From NCBI GenBank assembly GCA_033675265.1, contig JAUJYZ010000757.1:612111-676110 (forward strand): a stretch of 64,000 nt of DNA, written 5' to 3'. The translations under genes and the position numbers were made by a program. This document shows positions 36,063 to 49,218 of the stretch, one piece after another; positions within the stretch are counted from its first letter, which is position 1, and the number at the start of each line of letters is the position of its first letter. The notes below the pieces were generated by a model. That model made no database searches. It was not told the DNA's origin and was given only the letters and a program-made list of their open reading frames with translations. The DNA comes from Actinostola sp. cb2023 (taxonomy: Eukaryota > Cnidaria > Anthozoa > Actiniaria > Actinostolidae).

Positions 36063-39000
36063 AATCCATTTTAGACATTTCGAATTTTGTTGTCATCAAT
36101 TCCTAAAGTCAAGGTACAAAATGAAATGTGAACCAATAGATCATATCTTTACTAGGCCAAAGGGAAAGCACGTTGGGGAAAAAGGGAGAGGGAGGAGCAC
36201 TCCTCAACGTCACCCCCCCCCCCTCTCCCTCCCCCTCCCCCCCCCCCCCACCTCTTCCCCCCTCCCCCCTCCCATTGGGCCTGAAACTCAGGTTATATCT
36301 TTACCATGTAGATAAGAAACAAAGATAAGTATATAGTTTGCACTAAGAGGTCATGTGACCCTAACTCCCATAAATCATACAGTAGTGTCAAAATGAACTC
36401 CAGAAATGGAAAGAGCAGCTCGAAATTATTAAAAGGGCAAAGTTTCAGCACATAATGTCTGAAACAGGAGAAATGACTAAAAAAGTAAAATGGATCATTT
36501 TCTAAGATTTTGTTTGGAAAATGTGCCATCCATTGCATAACTACTACTATATGGTTACTAACCTCATCAGAGTCCAAAACACTTGGTAAAACTCTGCACA
36601 AGAAAGATGAAACTCATATTAACTCAATGAAGCAATGTTGAGAATCAAATGAAAGATGTTCTTACGTGTCTGCTGCAGAGGATGGAATATTCTCTTCAAC
36701 CCATTTAAGATCATCTTCCTGCAAATGATATCATTCGATATTATCAAAAATCAAATAATAAATTTACCTCCCTCAGTTCCGAGTGTCGTGGGTTTGAATC
36801 CCATCAGGGTCAGATATTTTTTCTCTCTCTCCTTTCCTTTCTACGGCTATTAAATACTCAGAAGGATTTATGGGTAATTTATTAAGGTACTTGTAGCCTC
36901 TTCTTATGGCAATTTATCTGAGGATATTGGTGGTGGGGGTTGAGAAGCTACAGAAGCTTAGTAATTTATAGCATTTCAACTTTCTTTCAATAGACCTTTT
37001 TACCGATACGGCGGCCATTTTGGATTCTATTGTTTTGGCTAAAACATTATGGGATGCTCAGGGTGCAAATGACCCAAAAACTCCCAAAAACTGTACATGT
37101 GGAGTCGCGTCAATATATTATTTTTCTATTTCACTCTAACCATCACTGTTGTATTGGCTTACTATCTACATGTGTTGTGTATTGTTGTATAATTTTGTAC
37201 AAATTCATTACTTTAAATTAGGTTTTCGTAGTTTTTCATGGCCAAATAATGGTTACTAGCTTGCACCCTGGGCATCCCATAATTCAAGATGGCCGCCGTA
37301 TCGGTAAAAAGGTCTTTTAATTCTATCTGTTTCATAAGTGCTATCTAACCACCTTTACTAGAGTGCAATTTAGAAAAGTGTGAAAACTAAATAACTAATT
37401 AGTACTAAATAGCACTAACGAAACAATAGAAAACAATAGAAATAGCACTATTTAGTACTATTTAAAATTAGTACTATTTCACACTTTTCTAAATTGCACT
37501 CTAGTATATAAATATGTCAGGATTATGACACTTACAGCCTTCTTCTTTGAATCACCACCATTAACCACGACTTCAGTCCTTGTGTTTCTCATTTTCATGC
37601 CATCTAAAATTAATTAATATACATGTGTTATTGAGTATTGTAAAGTTATTAGTGAAGACAAAAGATGCCAGTCTTACCAAATGCCTCTGAGAGTTTCACA
37701 TTGTCATCTTCATCGTCATCAAAGTCAACAATTGGTGTAAACGCATACCTGAAAAAAAAACAATTATATATATATATAATATAATTATATAAAAGTACTT
37801 TATTTACCCACAGTTGTCTTCCTATTAGTGGGATTCCTGTGTTACACAGTAACACAGGAACTCCAAAGCAGTTAATTATACAATGGAGAGCTAATAAATC
37901 TCATAAAAACACGTAATAAACAATAATCAATTTGTGTTGAAAACTTAGAAGAAAATATATTTTGCTCTGTGAACCAGTGTATTTCCATACTTTTGTCTCG
38001 ACCTAAAACAATCCAATATCTCACCATGTGTTGGAAGGTGATTGGCTAATAATGGTGACAGAAGTAGGTGAATAATGGTGACAGAAGTATGTGACTACAT
38101 TAAAAGTGGTCACAGTTGTTCGCATCGCACAGTAGTGGCCATTGATTACACTTACAGTATGCACAACCACACTGCACCATGTTTCTTACAATAATGTATC
38201 ATTGATAATATGTACCTTTGGTTATTGGCAGTTGGCCTCCACAATACCATGATGACCAACAGGAGAATAGAGAATAGGAAATGCCAGAATGCTTCATCCA
38301 GCCACAGTTCAGACCAGTCCTGTAGTTAAACATTATTATGGGACTTTCAATGCTTATCATGGTACAGTCGAACCTCTACTAACGGTCACCTCCCCACAAT
38401 GGCCACCTCTTTGTAATGGCCATGATGTTTTGTCCCGGCCACCAGCCAGCCCGTACATTTATTCATTTTTATGGAGAGGTTCGACTGTACTTTAACCCTT
38501 TGACACCCAGAGATTTTTGAGTTTTTTAGCGATTTTCTGGACCTAATCACGCCATAGGAAATTTCGATTCCATATAAGGGGTTTCCATGGAAATCTTGAC
38601 AGTTCTGAAAGCCCACGGGCTCAGGTTCTGACGTAATCTTTCTCTTTTGGTGGAATCTCCTCGAGGAACGGCATCTAGTAGCTACTAGGATCGGTCAATT
38701 TTGCATTTTTAGAGTGTTTATAGCCATTATTCACCACAGAAGCCCCCAGGACAGCATCATTAAGCTTGACTGGTGTGGTAGAGACCGTTCTCCTGGAAGA
38801 ACTCAGGAGTTTAGATACGAATTCACGAACAGATTTCGACTTTGCCGTTTGGAAATTCAAAATGGCGGACTCAATTGTGAAATCGTCTCTCTGGTCTTTC
38901 TGTGGTGGATTCCAGGACCTACAAAGGCATTTTTGGCGACTTTGGACTTGTAAAGAATGCAACCGGTGCAATATTTTGCCTGTAGGACCGAGTGGCTCGA

Positions 39001-42000
39001 CACTCTATATATTCTTAAAAGAGGGATTTTCGGGGGAGATCTATGCCGAAATTCACGGATGTTTCCCGGCATCCTTTTCGGGCGTGCAGAAGGAAAACAC
39101 GTGTTAGCGAAAGTGGGCCTAAGGAAATGGCTATTGTTCGGCTAGTTAAGGAAAGAGAGGGCAAAATTCACGACTATATCAAGAAGAGAGATGGAAGTTT
39201 GCTGAGAAAGTGGCGTTTTGTTTCGCAAGGATGTATTTTGGAAGAAAATCCAAGTCAAATGTCGTTCATTTTCGAGGTGTAAAATTGCGTCAAAAACACG
39301 CATTTTTGATTTTTATGGCAAACAAATTGAACTAATGCCCAGAAATCGGACCTGTAAGTCAGTTTACTTGAGGTTAAAATATGAAGAGTTATCTAGTTGT
39401 CACTAATAACTGGCCATGAGATCGATGTTACGAAAATTCAGAAAGTTAGAATTTTTCAAAGCAGTATCGATTTTTACGGGCGGTTTCGGGCGCCGTGGGA
39501 GTCAAAGGGTTAAAGTATGTGTTACATTTAATACTAATGTAAAAAAAATGTTGTTCTGTTAGGCCCCGGCCACGTGTATAGCTATGTTTTTGCTTGAAAA
39601 CAAACTTTTATTTCAGTCCATAGCAGATGACCTTGTGTCCACACTTAATGAAAATGAAAATTCACAGCTTTTGAATAATCAATTCCAAAGTGGACACTTT
39701 TGACAGTTATTCTGTTATGAATGCTCATGAATGTTTGGGATGAAAATAGTGTGTTTTAAAATTGTGTGAATGTAACTGTTGTTGCTGTGGTGCACTAACC
39801 TTGAGGCAGTCAGCGAATCTGTGGGTTTTAATTGACCATATCATATAAGCAACAGATGCTGGAAAGAGAAACAGATATCATTAACATCATGGATTATATA
39901 AAATAATTCTGAAAAAAAAAAAAAAAACCCCGAAGTATTATCCAGGCACCAGACTCATTAGAGTCATTTTCATATGAGTGGGAAACCTACGGTACGGAGT
40001 TACGGTCACGGTACGGAATCGAACACATTGTACTCAACCAATCACAGCACGCGAAATCATTTCTCAACCAATCAGAATGCTTGGATACGGCACAGTCACG
40101 GCACGGTACCGTCACTGCACGGCACGAACCGTACCGTAACTACTTCCCACTCATGAAAACGACTCTACTAAACTACTGTAGTTACAGTTGTAGTAGACTG
40201 CAAGCCATCACATGCATGGCCGAAGGGTTACAGGCAGCTATCACCTTTATTTATTCATTGTATTCAATAACCTCCAGTCTTACCTAGGACAGCAAATATA
40301 AGAGTGTTGGTAAAGTGCCTGTAGAGTGATAGTTTGATGATGTTGCGCCTGATCCTCAAGGTACGAGTTGTCTGTACCAATGACATGAAAATCCACCAGC
40401 AGATTGCAGCATCAAGAACAGCTAATGGAATACCTGCAACTAGTTGTTCCTTGCTTGGATCAGCCTTGAGCTGAACAAAACATCAGAAAATGGGAAATGT
40501 GAAAATGAGAATGGGGAAAATGGGAATGTGAATATGAGAATGTGAAAACGAGAATGTGAAAATGAGAATGGCAAAATGGGAATGTGCAAATGAGAATGGG
40601 AATGTGAAAACGAGAATGTGAAAATGAGAATGTGAAAATTGGAATGTGAAAATTGGAATGTGAAAACGAGAATGGGGAAATGAGAATGGGAATGTGAAAA
40701 TGAGAATGGGAATGTGAAAACGAAAATGGGAAAATGAGAATGGGAAAGGGAAAACGAGAATGGGAAAACGAGAATGGGAAAATGAAAGTAAGAAGTACAT
40801 ACACTAAGGGACTAAGGGAATGAAAGTAAGGAGTACTTACACTAAGGGACTAAGGGAATGAAAGTAAGGAGTACTTACACTAAGGGACTAAGGGAATGAA
40901 AGTAAGGAGTACTTACACTAAGGGACTAAGGGAATGAAAGTAAGGAGTACTTACACTAAGGGACTAAGGGAATGAAAGTAAGGAGTACTTACACTAAGGG
41001 ACCTCATACAACCTTCCACTATACCAAGGATAAAGTATAACGCACCCACACCAAGAACACGATGGAGGGACTTTCCAAGTCTTGGCCTGCAATACAACGA
41101 GGTTGTAAACATCTAGAGTAGCCAAAGCCTACAACGTACGTACATGTACATATCCATACTACTAATACTGTTAGGGCTGTCGTTAAGTTTTTGATCAGCT
41201 CTACCATTACATGTGTTATAGGTTACACTTTTATCACATAAATTATGTACATTTTGTACATGTACAGTAGTTACAACTTTTTCATTCATTCATTCATTCA
41301 ATTAAAGATGGATGAACATGATTAGCTGAAATTGCCATTATAGATGAAAAAGCGCAGCACCATCTTTCTTATAAATATTGTATAATTATTAAGATACACA
41401 AATATCATCAACATGGTCAGTACAGAGAGAGGTACATTACACATGAAAAGGTGACATACTTGACAATTCCAAATCCCATGCTAACAATGATGACAAGCAT
41501 ACGGGCTAGTGTCCTCTTGGCTACTGATACTACTTCAGCAAACACAACAAGGCTTGGCGCTAAAGAACAAAAACATTATGAGTACTACCAGCTAAACGTA
41601 ACAAGCTACAGTAGATACATGACATGTTGTTTCTATTATAATAATATTTCTACCACATTTCTTCTGACAATAATCTGCATAATTTATATTTGTTTACATT
41701 GTAAAACGAATGTAGGGATATGACTATGCAGTAGCCTGCGTAGTGGCCCTACAGTGGAAGCACTAATCTGAGATAATTGAAATAAGAGGAAGGGACTGCA
41801 GTTTCAATGAGGCTAAATGTAATTTAGGCAAGGTTAAAATCGAGACAATGGTGGCCAGCGGTCTCGCTTGGGTACCCACAGCATGGGGGACCCCTAGACT
41901 TGGGCAGGGGCTTACAATACATTTTGCTGTTTGTCGTGGATTCAACAGGCGCTTGAGCAAGCTAATCCAGAATCTCATAGCAAAGCTAATCATTGCGGAT

Positions 42001-45000
42001 CAATTTATCCCACCCGAGGTTAGTCCCTCACCTGTGGCACCCAACCCCAAGCTGATCTATTGGTGAAGAGTTTCACTGCTGCATACATTGTAAACATGCA
42101 CAAAAGCACAAATGTATGTAGTACAATGTACATCTCGGTACTAGAGTGTCATTTACATTCAGGATTATTATAACTTTAATTATTGAAAAGTAGGATAAAG
42201 AGAAAGAGTAATTGTGTTCTCACTTGGTATTCCAGTGTGATTGATGTTGTTATATTCTGAGTAGAAGACTGCTTTCTCAAGCATACCTACAAAAGAAGAC
42301 CCAGCCACTAGTTACATCAAATCCACCTACAGACTGAGATTACTAGTTTATTCCACAGCCCAGTATTACCAGAACAAGAAAAGTGTTACTTACCAAGTGC
42401 AATGACTCCACCAATCCAGAACTACAAAGAATGCAAATTATTCAACTCATTAATAATATTATTCATGAGGCAAAAAATCAGAGTGTTGTAAATCTGATAC
42501 AAAATCATCCTCATTGCATCAACTTTGATGATGAAATTTGTCAAAATTGGGAATGTCATTTTGGTACAGTGTATGTACATGTAGGTAAAAGGATTACCTG
42601 TATTCTAAGAAGGTCTCTCCACTGACAGGCTGAGACAATAAGCCACACTATGCCATAAAATAGATAGACAAGAGACATGACACCAAAGAACTGTAGGGAA
42701 ACGGCAATGATTAGTGAAAACACAACTTAAAAATAAAGAAGCAATAACCCCACGTTAAACACACATCAACCACTGTAGAAAAATCTGAGCTCCAGGCTAC
42801 AGGTGGGAAACAAACCCACGACCTACCGATTTTTCATCTACGGTTGCTCTACCACTGAACTACTGGACACTCTTAAGACTTATGATTATCTTAAAAACTT
42901 TGTAAATGAGTTCAGTAGAGTGCACGCCATATATCCGTGAAACAAAACTAAATATGTAAATGTCTAATTGCACTATTTTGTACAAACTAGTGGTATCACT
43001 GGAGCAGAACAGTGTGTGACTATTGTATATCAATTGTTTAATGATAACAATAAAACCAACATTCCTTGTAATGTGTTGTGTGGTTCATGCCGGAGTGAAT
43101 TCTTAGTATGTCGATAACTAAATAGTTGATAACTAAAAACTATTACGCACTAACTAGTTAGTAATAATTGTTTCACGGATATACATGTATGGTGTGCACT
43201 CTACTGATGCAACTGTAGTCATACGTCTAGTATACTCACAGGTAAGAGAGGCCAGTCAGTTGCTGACAAATATCCTGATTTGCTTTCCATAGACACTTCA
43301 ACTACAATGGTAATAAACAATAATTGATTAGCTTAATGTACCTTGGGATAAGCATTTGATACAAATAAGACAGACAGATAAATGTACATGTAGTACCCTT
43401 AGGACCAATCATCCATTTTTGAGTGATTGTTTATGGTAAGTTATAATCATGTTAAAAACATGAACTTGTACAATGTAAAAATGCTGACATATATTGTACA
43501 GTCGGACATGTGATTTGTACTTATTATTTCCATTCAGAATAGATCATACTGTCTTACGTTCCAGATGAAATTCTTCATCTTCGTCATTTTCTACTTTCAC
43601 AATAAGCATGTAGATGCCATCTCTTCTTGTAGTAGTAACACGGTTTGTTCCCTATGTACACAGAGCAGACATGTATGAGAGAGTATGTATTATTATTTTA
43701 ACTGTACTGTAACCCTTCACAGTGTGACCACGCTGATCATTAACCAATTAGCCTTCAGAATGGCCAGACATTGGATTGTTATATTGTTGAGTCCATATTA
43801 TACAACTGGTGGTCACACTCTTGGAGCATGTAAATCTTGATTGAATTAGATAACTGTACAATGTAACTTCAAGTTAGTTTAACCACAAATGAGAGTACCA
43901 AACCTGGACCCCCAGTCCATGGACCCCCTCCATACGATCGGTACCAATTGCACATAATTATAAAGTTTGGTGTTATTGTGAGTAATAAAGAGATTCAGAA
44001 TCATGTTTACGGTGAACGCCAAACGTCAGATTGACTTTTGAGTTTCGCTTTAAAAACGTCAAATAAATGGGAAAACTTCCAAATGAATACTTATGTTTTA
44101 AGAATGAGAAAATGACCTCGTTTACATCTAAACGCGAAAGGATGGAGAGCAAACGCAGCAAAACCATGATCATGTGTACAGTTTTGACATTTGGCATTCG
44201 CCGTTAACGTGATTCTTAATCTCTCAAATATGCCCACGAAGCCTGGTCCACGAAGGGGGTCCATGGACCTCCATCTAAAACAGTACTGTACCGTTGTTTT
44301 CTTTTTCATTTTCAATTGGTGAGGATTAGAATCCACTTTGTGATCATTGGCCAGCTTTGTCTTGATTGTTGTAGAAAGTGTACTTTGCTCTTCTTCTCCG
44401 TCCTCTGCTTTGTTAGGAGTAGGTCTAGTATGCTTTTTGGTTATACGTACACGTGGTTTGGTAGCACTAGTTACATGTACTGCTACTGGCTTTGTAGCTG
44501 TAGGCTTCGCTCTTGTCGTCTTACGATGTTGTCGGCTTGTTCTCACTGACATACCTGTCAAACCAAGAACAAGACAAACATTTATATAAAGTATTGAATT
44601 ATGCTTGATGAAGCATACATGTACTAACAACCCAAGGCATGACTGCTTTCTCAATAGATATACATGTAGCTTGCTTACTCAATCAGTGATAGGGGAATAG
44701 GGTGTTTCCTTCCTGCTCTCTTTCCCTTTCCCATTTCCCTTCCCTTTCCCATCACCTAAACCCCTATGGGTCTCATACAATGGCAACAAAATATAATGTA
44801 AAGTACATGTACATTTATATTACAAAGTTTACAACAAGAACTTCATATACATTGAATGACAAATCAAATCACAAATCATTACACACCATTTAGCTCTTGC
44901 AGAGGGTCGTCCTCATTTTCCTAAACAGGTTTATAAACACAAGTTATAATAATTAACAATTTATGATTCGCCAAAGGTGAATTATCACTGAGCCTGAGGT

Positions 45001-48000
45001 GAATAATAATTAATAAACAATAATAATATTAAAATTTGTGAAGTTACAGTCAGGTAACATAATTATAACAAGAATATAGGTGTTGTCTCTGACTTGAAGT
45101 TTATAATTATTATTGAAAAATATTTTTCAAACAGACGTTTCGGTCTCTGATCAGAGACCTTCTTCAGTGTGATGGAAAACGTTAAATACGAGCGCATGGC
45201 TCTCCTGTGTTCGGCTTTTCTTGTTTTCAAAGACCTTTCAGTTTGACCGTAGTATACAAAATCACAGAGAAGATCAGCAGGGTTTTACGATCAAACAACC
45301 TGCAGGTTGCACATTGCCCCATATCAAAAATGGGTGATCTGTTCCCACGGCCGAAGGATGTCAAAGACCTGAGCTACAAAACAGGAGTAGTATACAAAAT
45401 CAAATGTTCGCATTGTTATTTTTCAATAATAATTATAAACTTCAAGTCAGAGACAACACCTATATTCTTGTAATAATAATATTGTTTAATTTAGACTTGA
45501 ATATCAGAGAAAAGACGAAATTCAGGATAAAAAAAACATGTTTTATTAGTACACAACAACAATATTAATGTACTTCTGCGTTGGTGATTTTACTTCCGCT
45601 CTCGACCAGTGATTATCGTCTCATAATCACTGGTCGCTCGACCAATCACAGCGAGCGAAACTCTATATTCAAGTCTAAAATTGTACTAATTCTTTTTATT
45701 AAAAACCAAAAACACTTCTCACAAACTAGGTACCGGTAATCATAAAAATGTATTGATTTGATACTCTTAGAGTTGTTTGGGTATGTGAAACTGATTCTGT
45801 TTGTCAAAAAGAGTTGGGAACCTGGTGACATAGCCAGGTCTATGGCATTCAGTAATTAGCTAATACTCGCTGTTGCAGTCACTCTGCCATATGGTGAATT
45901 TTATAAAATCAAATCAAATTATTGTATCTTAAAATTCAAAACTGTTGATCATCTACCTCTTCACTGTCATCTTCAGCACCTCTTCTTCTACGCTGCAGGG
46001 GCTGATTCTGTTTATCAGACAATTAAATTGATATAGAGAGGATATTACATGGCAGTGGGAAGATATGATTTTTTTTAGCTGTGGCAAAAGCAATATTTTA
46101 TGAACAAGCACAGTGAGTATATTTTCCAGTAATTTTTTTTTTTGCGCCGTTCGATCTAAAAACGTGGCAATGGCGCATGGCGCACGTCCTTCCCACTATA
46201 ATACTGAACAAGCACAGTGAGTATATTTTCCAGTAAAATACTTGTGTCTATATATAGCTAATTGCATAATCGTTGTCGGGTTGAAAATCATAAATCATTC
46301 TAAGCTGAGACCGGAAGGATGGATGGGAAATCAGTTCATGGCCCGCTTAACATACAGACATATTCAATGTTCTCGTAGTTTTGAAGGTATATGAGCTATT
46401 TAACTAAGATCCTACAAGTCTGGATAAAAAGGTCGATGATTTGACGTTGTTATTTGAGAGTTTTAGTTTCCCAGAATTCCTTTTGGTCATAGCTTTCATG
46501 ATTTTCATCCCGACAAGGATTATGCAATTAGCTATATAATAATACCTTTAATACATCTTTAATTTAACAGTGTCCATTTCTACAGTTTGCATACTGTATT
46601 ATTTCTTAGTAGTACATGTACGTGTACAAGTCACCAAATAAATTCATTCAATGCTCTTACGATTTACACAAGTATACATACAACATGTGTAGATTGAAGA
46701 AAGAAGTGACTTAGGGACTGGTCAGAAAGTAAAGGGGGGGGGGGGTGGGCCATTAAAAAACAGGGGTGCCGGGTTACCCATTTTTCAGCCTCAAATAAGG
46801 GGTGGGTCATGATAAATTAAACAACTCATTAGGGGTGGGTCATGAAAAAATATGCATTATTACATGTCATGAATTTGGAATGCAAACTGAACAGAAAAGC
46901 CCAATACTTGATATTTTTAAGTGCCTATCACCCTTATTAGACGTGTTATCATGAAAATGTATTCTATGTAAAGGTGAATAATCGCAGGATTTATAATGAA
47001 GATATACTTCATGTACAAGGTATTCAACCTCAGTCAAATAACTGTTACATGTACACTGTACTTACATGTAAACATGGATGCAAACTGTATTATTGCATGT
47101 ATGTACAATGTACATGTAAGTACAGTGCACAATAAGGTTAATTAAAGTGAGACAATCATTCTAAATTTATTTAAACAATGCTCTGTTATCATCCTTCTAG
47201 AAAGTACAAACTCACAGACATACATGTACAATGTACAGTGTACATGTAATCCAAAAAATCAAGAGTGTGAGAATTATGCACACCATAACTATTAATATAT
47301 ATAATACATGTACTAATTAATGCAGAATCTACTCTAGATACACCATCAGTGATAGGGAAGGACGTGCGCCATGCGCCATTGGCACGTTTTTAGATCGTAC
47401 GGCGCAAAAAAATATTTTCTTTGGGGCCTTAGGGGCGCATTACAATTTCAAAAAAAAGTGGGTCCACTTCTTCGTTTCGGAGATATTTTGCCGTAAAAAT
47501 CGAAAATTTGGCCGCCATTTTGAATTCCCAGGGGAGACTGGGTACTATTAATAATGAGAGTTCGTTTCTTTAAAAACCGCTGCTTTTTGCGTTAATTAAA
47601 TAACAACACTAAAATGGCCCATTATTTTTGAGTGATGGCCCCTTTAGAAAATTTATGGCCCATAAATGTAGCAATTGATGGGCCATTGGCCCACCACTGT
47701 TTTCAGCCTTCCCAATCACTGCACCATATATACTATTTACCTGTGATTTGCTTGGGTTCTTTCTGGTGTCGGAATCATTAGTCTCATTCTCTTGCTCGCC
47801 TCCTTCCTCACTTGACTCTCGCTGCTTTTTAGTTGCTAAAGTTGCTATAACTGCACCCAACTACATGTATGCATATGAAAAAAATATTTATGTTATATTC
47901 ATTTTAATATAATGAATAATTACATTTCATCAATTTACATTACTAAGTTACACTACTAAAAAGGAACAAACTAAACTATTGTTTATTGGCTTGGTTAATG

Positions 48001-49187
48001 CATGAAATGGAAATATGGTATATAAATATAAATTGTACAAACCGTTTTGGCAGTTGAATTAAGTTGTTCTTTTGTAGTGGGAGGCTCAATATATTCCAAT
48101 TCACTTGAGCGATCCTACATATAGAAGTATATGTTTTAGATCATCATGCAATTTTAGTCATTATTATGTCTTTTGTAACTTTTTAGAATTTATTGTAGAG
48201 GTAGAAGTGTGTAGGAAATGTCATTTGATTTGATTTATCTTTGATCATGTACATGCAATTTGAGCAATATACATTTACATGTAATAATATTATTCAAGAA
48301 ATTACTATTAATTATTATTATCAGAAATGGAAAACTATGAGAATTCATGAAACGTGTCACAAATTGTTTATTAGAAAGCATTATAATATTATTATTGTAT
48401 AAGAATGCAACTTGCACAAAGTAAAATCTTACCGTCAACGTGACACGTCCAGTACATTTGATGGTGTCTGTTCCAGACAATTCGTACTGTCTTTTCATGT
48501 TCCAAAGAGATATGAGATCCTTCAAAGCAAAAGTTAAAAACATGATGTCTGTACATGCATACTGCTACATGTATTGAAGAAATAGAAAACGAGCGTGCAT
48601 GATATGTGCAGTTTTAGAGCACTCTGGGACCAATCATGAGAGAAGTGTTAGAGGAGAAGTATGACATGCTTGTTACAAAAATGTTTGAATACATGTGCAT
48701 GCGTGTGCTGTGTGCTCTCATAAAGCACGCGGCATATGCATCCTTTGGCCAATCAGAGCGCTCGTTAATTATTGTTGGAAATGTGTGAATACACTGTTCC
48801 AGATTAAATTTTGTAGCTTAGTGTCATCAAAATCTTTAAACTTCCAGACTCATATGTTCCACATAATTTCATTTATCATATGACCCACGCTCTTAATAAA
48901 ACCTACGGAAAAAGTCACGTGATGGGGGCCGGACAACTTTGCTCGAGTGGGCTGGAAAAACCTGTCCGGCCCTACTCGATGTTTACATTGTTTGCGCACG
49001 CTATATTTATTTGTTTAACAAGGTTTTTTCATCCCTTTTTGTAACAAAAAACTGTGGGTCATATGATAAAATGCTTATTGACTGAGTTAGGTCGGGCCGT
49101 ACGGGAAAATATTTGGCTCTTGGTCATTTGTACGGACCTCGCTGCGTTTGTTCCGTACGGCATGACCTCGAGCCAAATATTTTCTCA

Positions 49188-49218
<31 letters not shown>

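Larger units (their letters stand above)
44963..45690. repeat. Dispersed repeat, family C, copy 2 (interrupted)
   Basis: Left part 44963-45040 and right part 45490-45690 match 1782-2030. Between them sits the inverted-repeat element at 45069-45471, which inserted into this older repeat. Confidence 0.7.

Noticed and set aside
38766..39107. 113-aa frame in the TTAA-flanked element as a transposase
   Set aside because: No catalytic Asp pattern or zinc-binding tail of piggyBac transposases could be seen; the element is too short.
41001..41004. GTCCCT as donor of the TMEM87 exon starting at 41086
   Set aside because: The GTAAGT ten bases further fits the consensus far better and keeps phase with the next exon.
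42795..42875. Functional tRNA gene
   Set aside because: The A and B boxes look right, but the anticodon stem-loop is irregular and no proper acceptor stem was found. Kept as a tRNA-like repeat.
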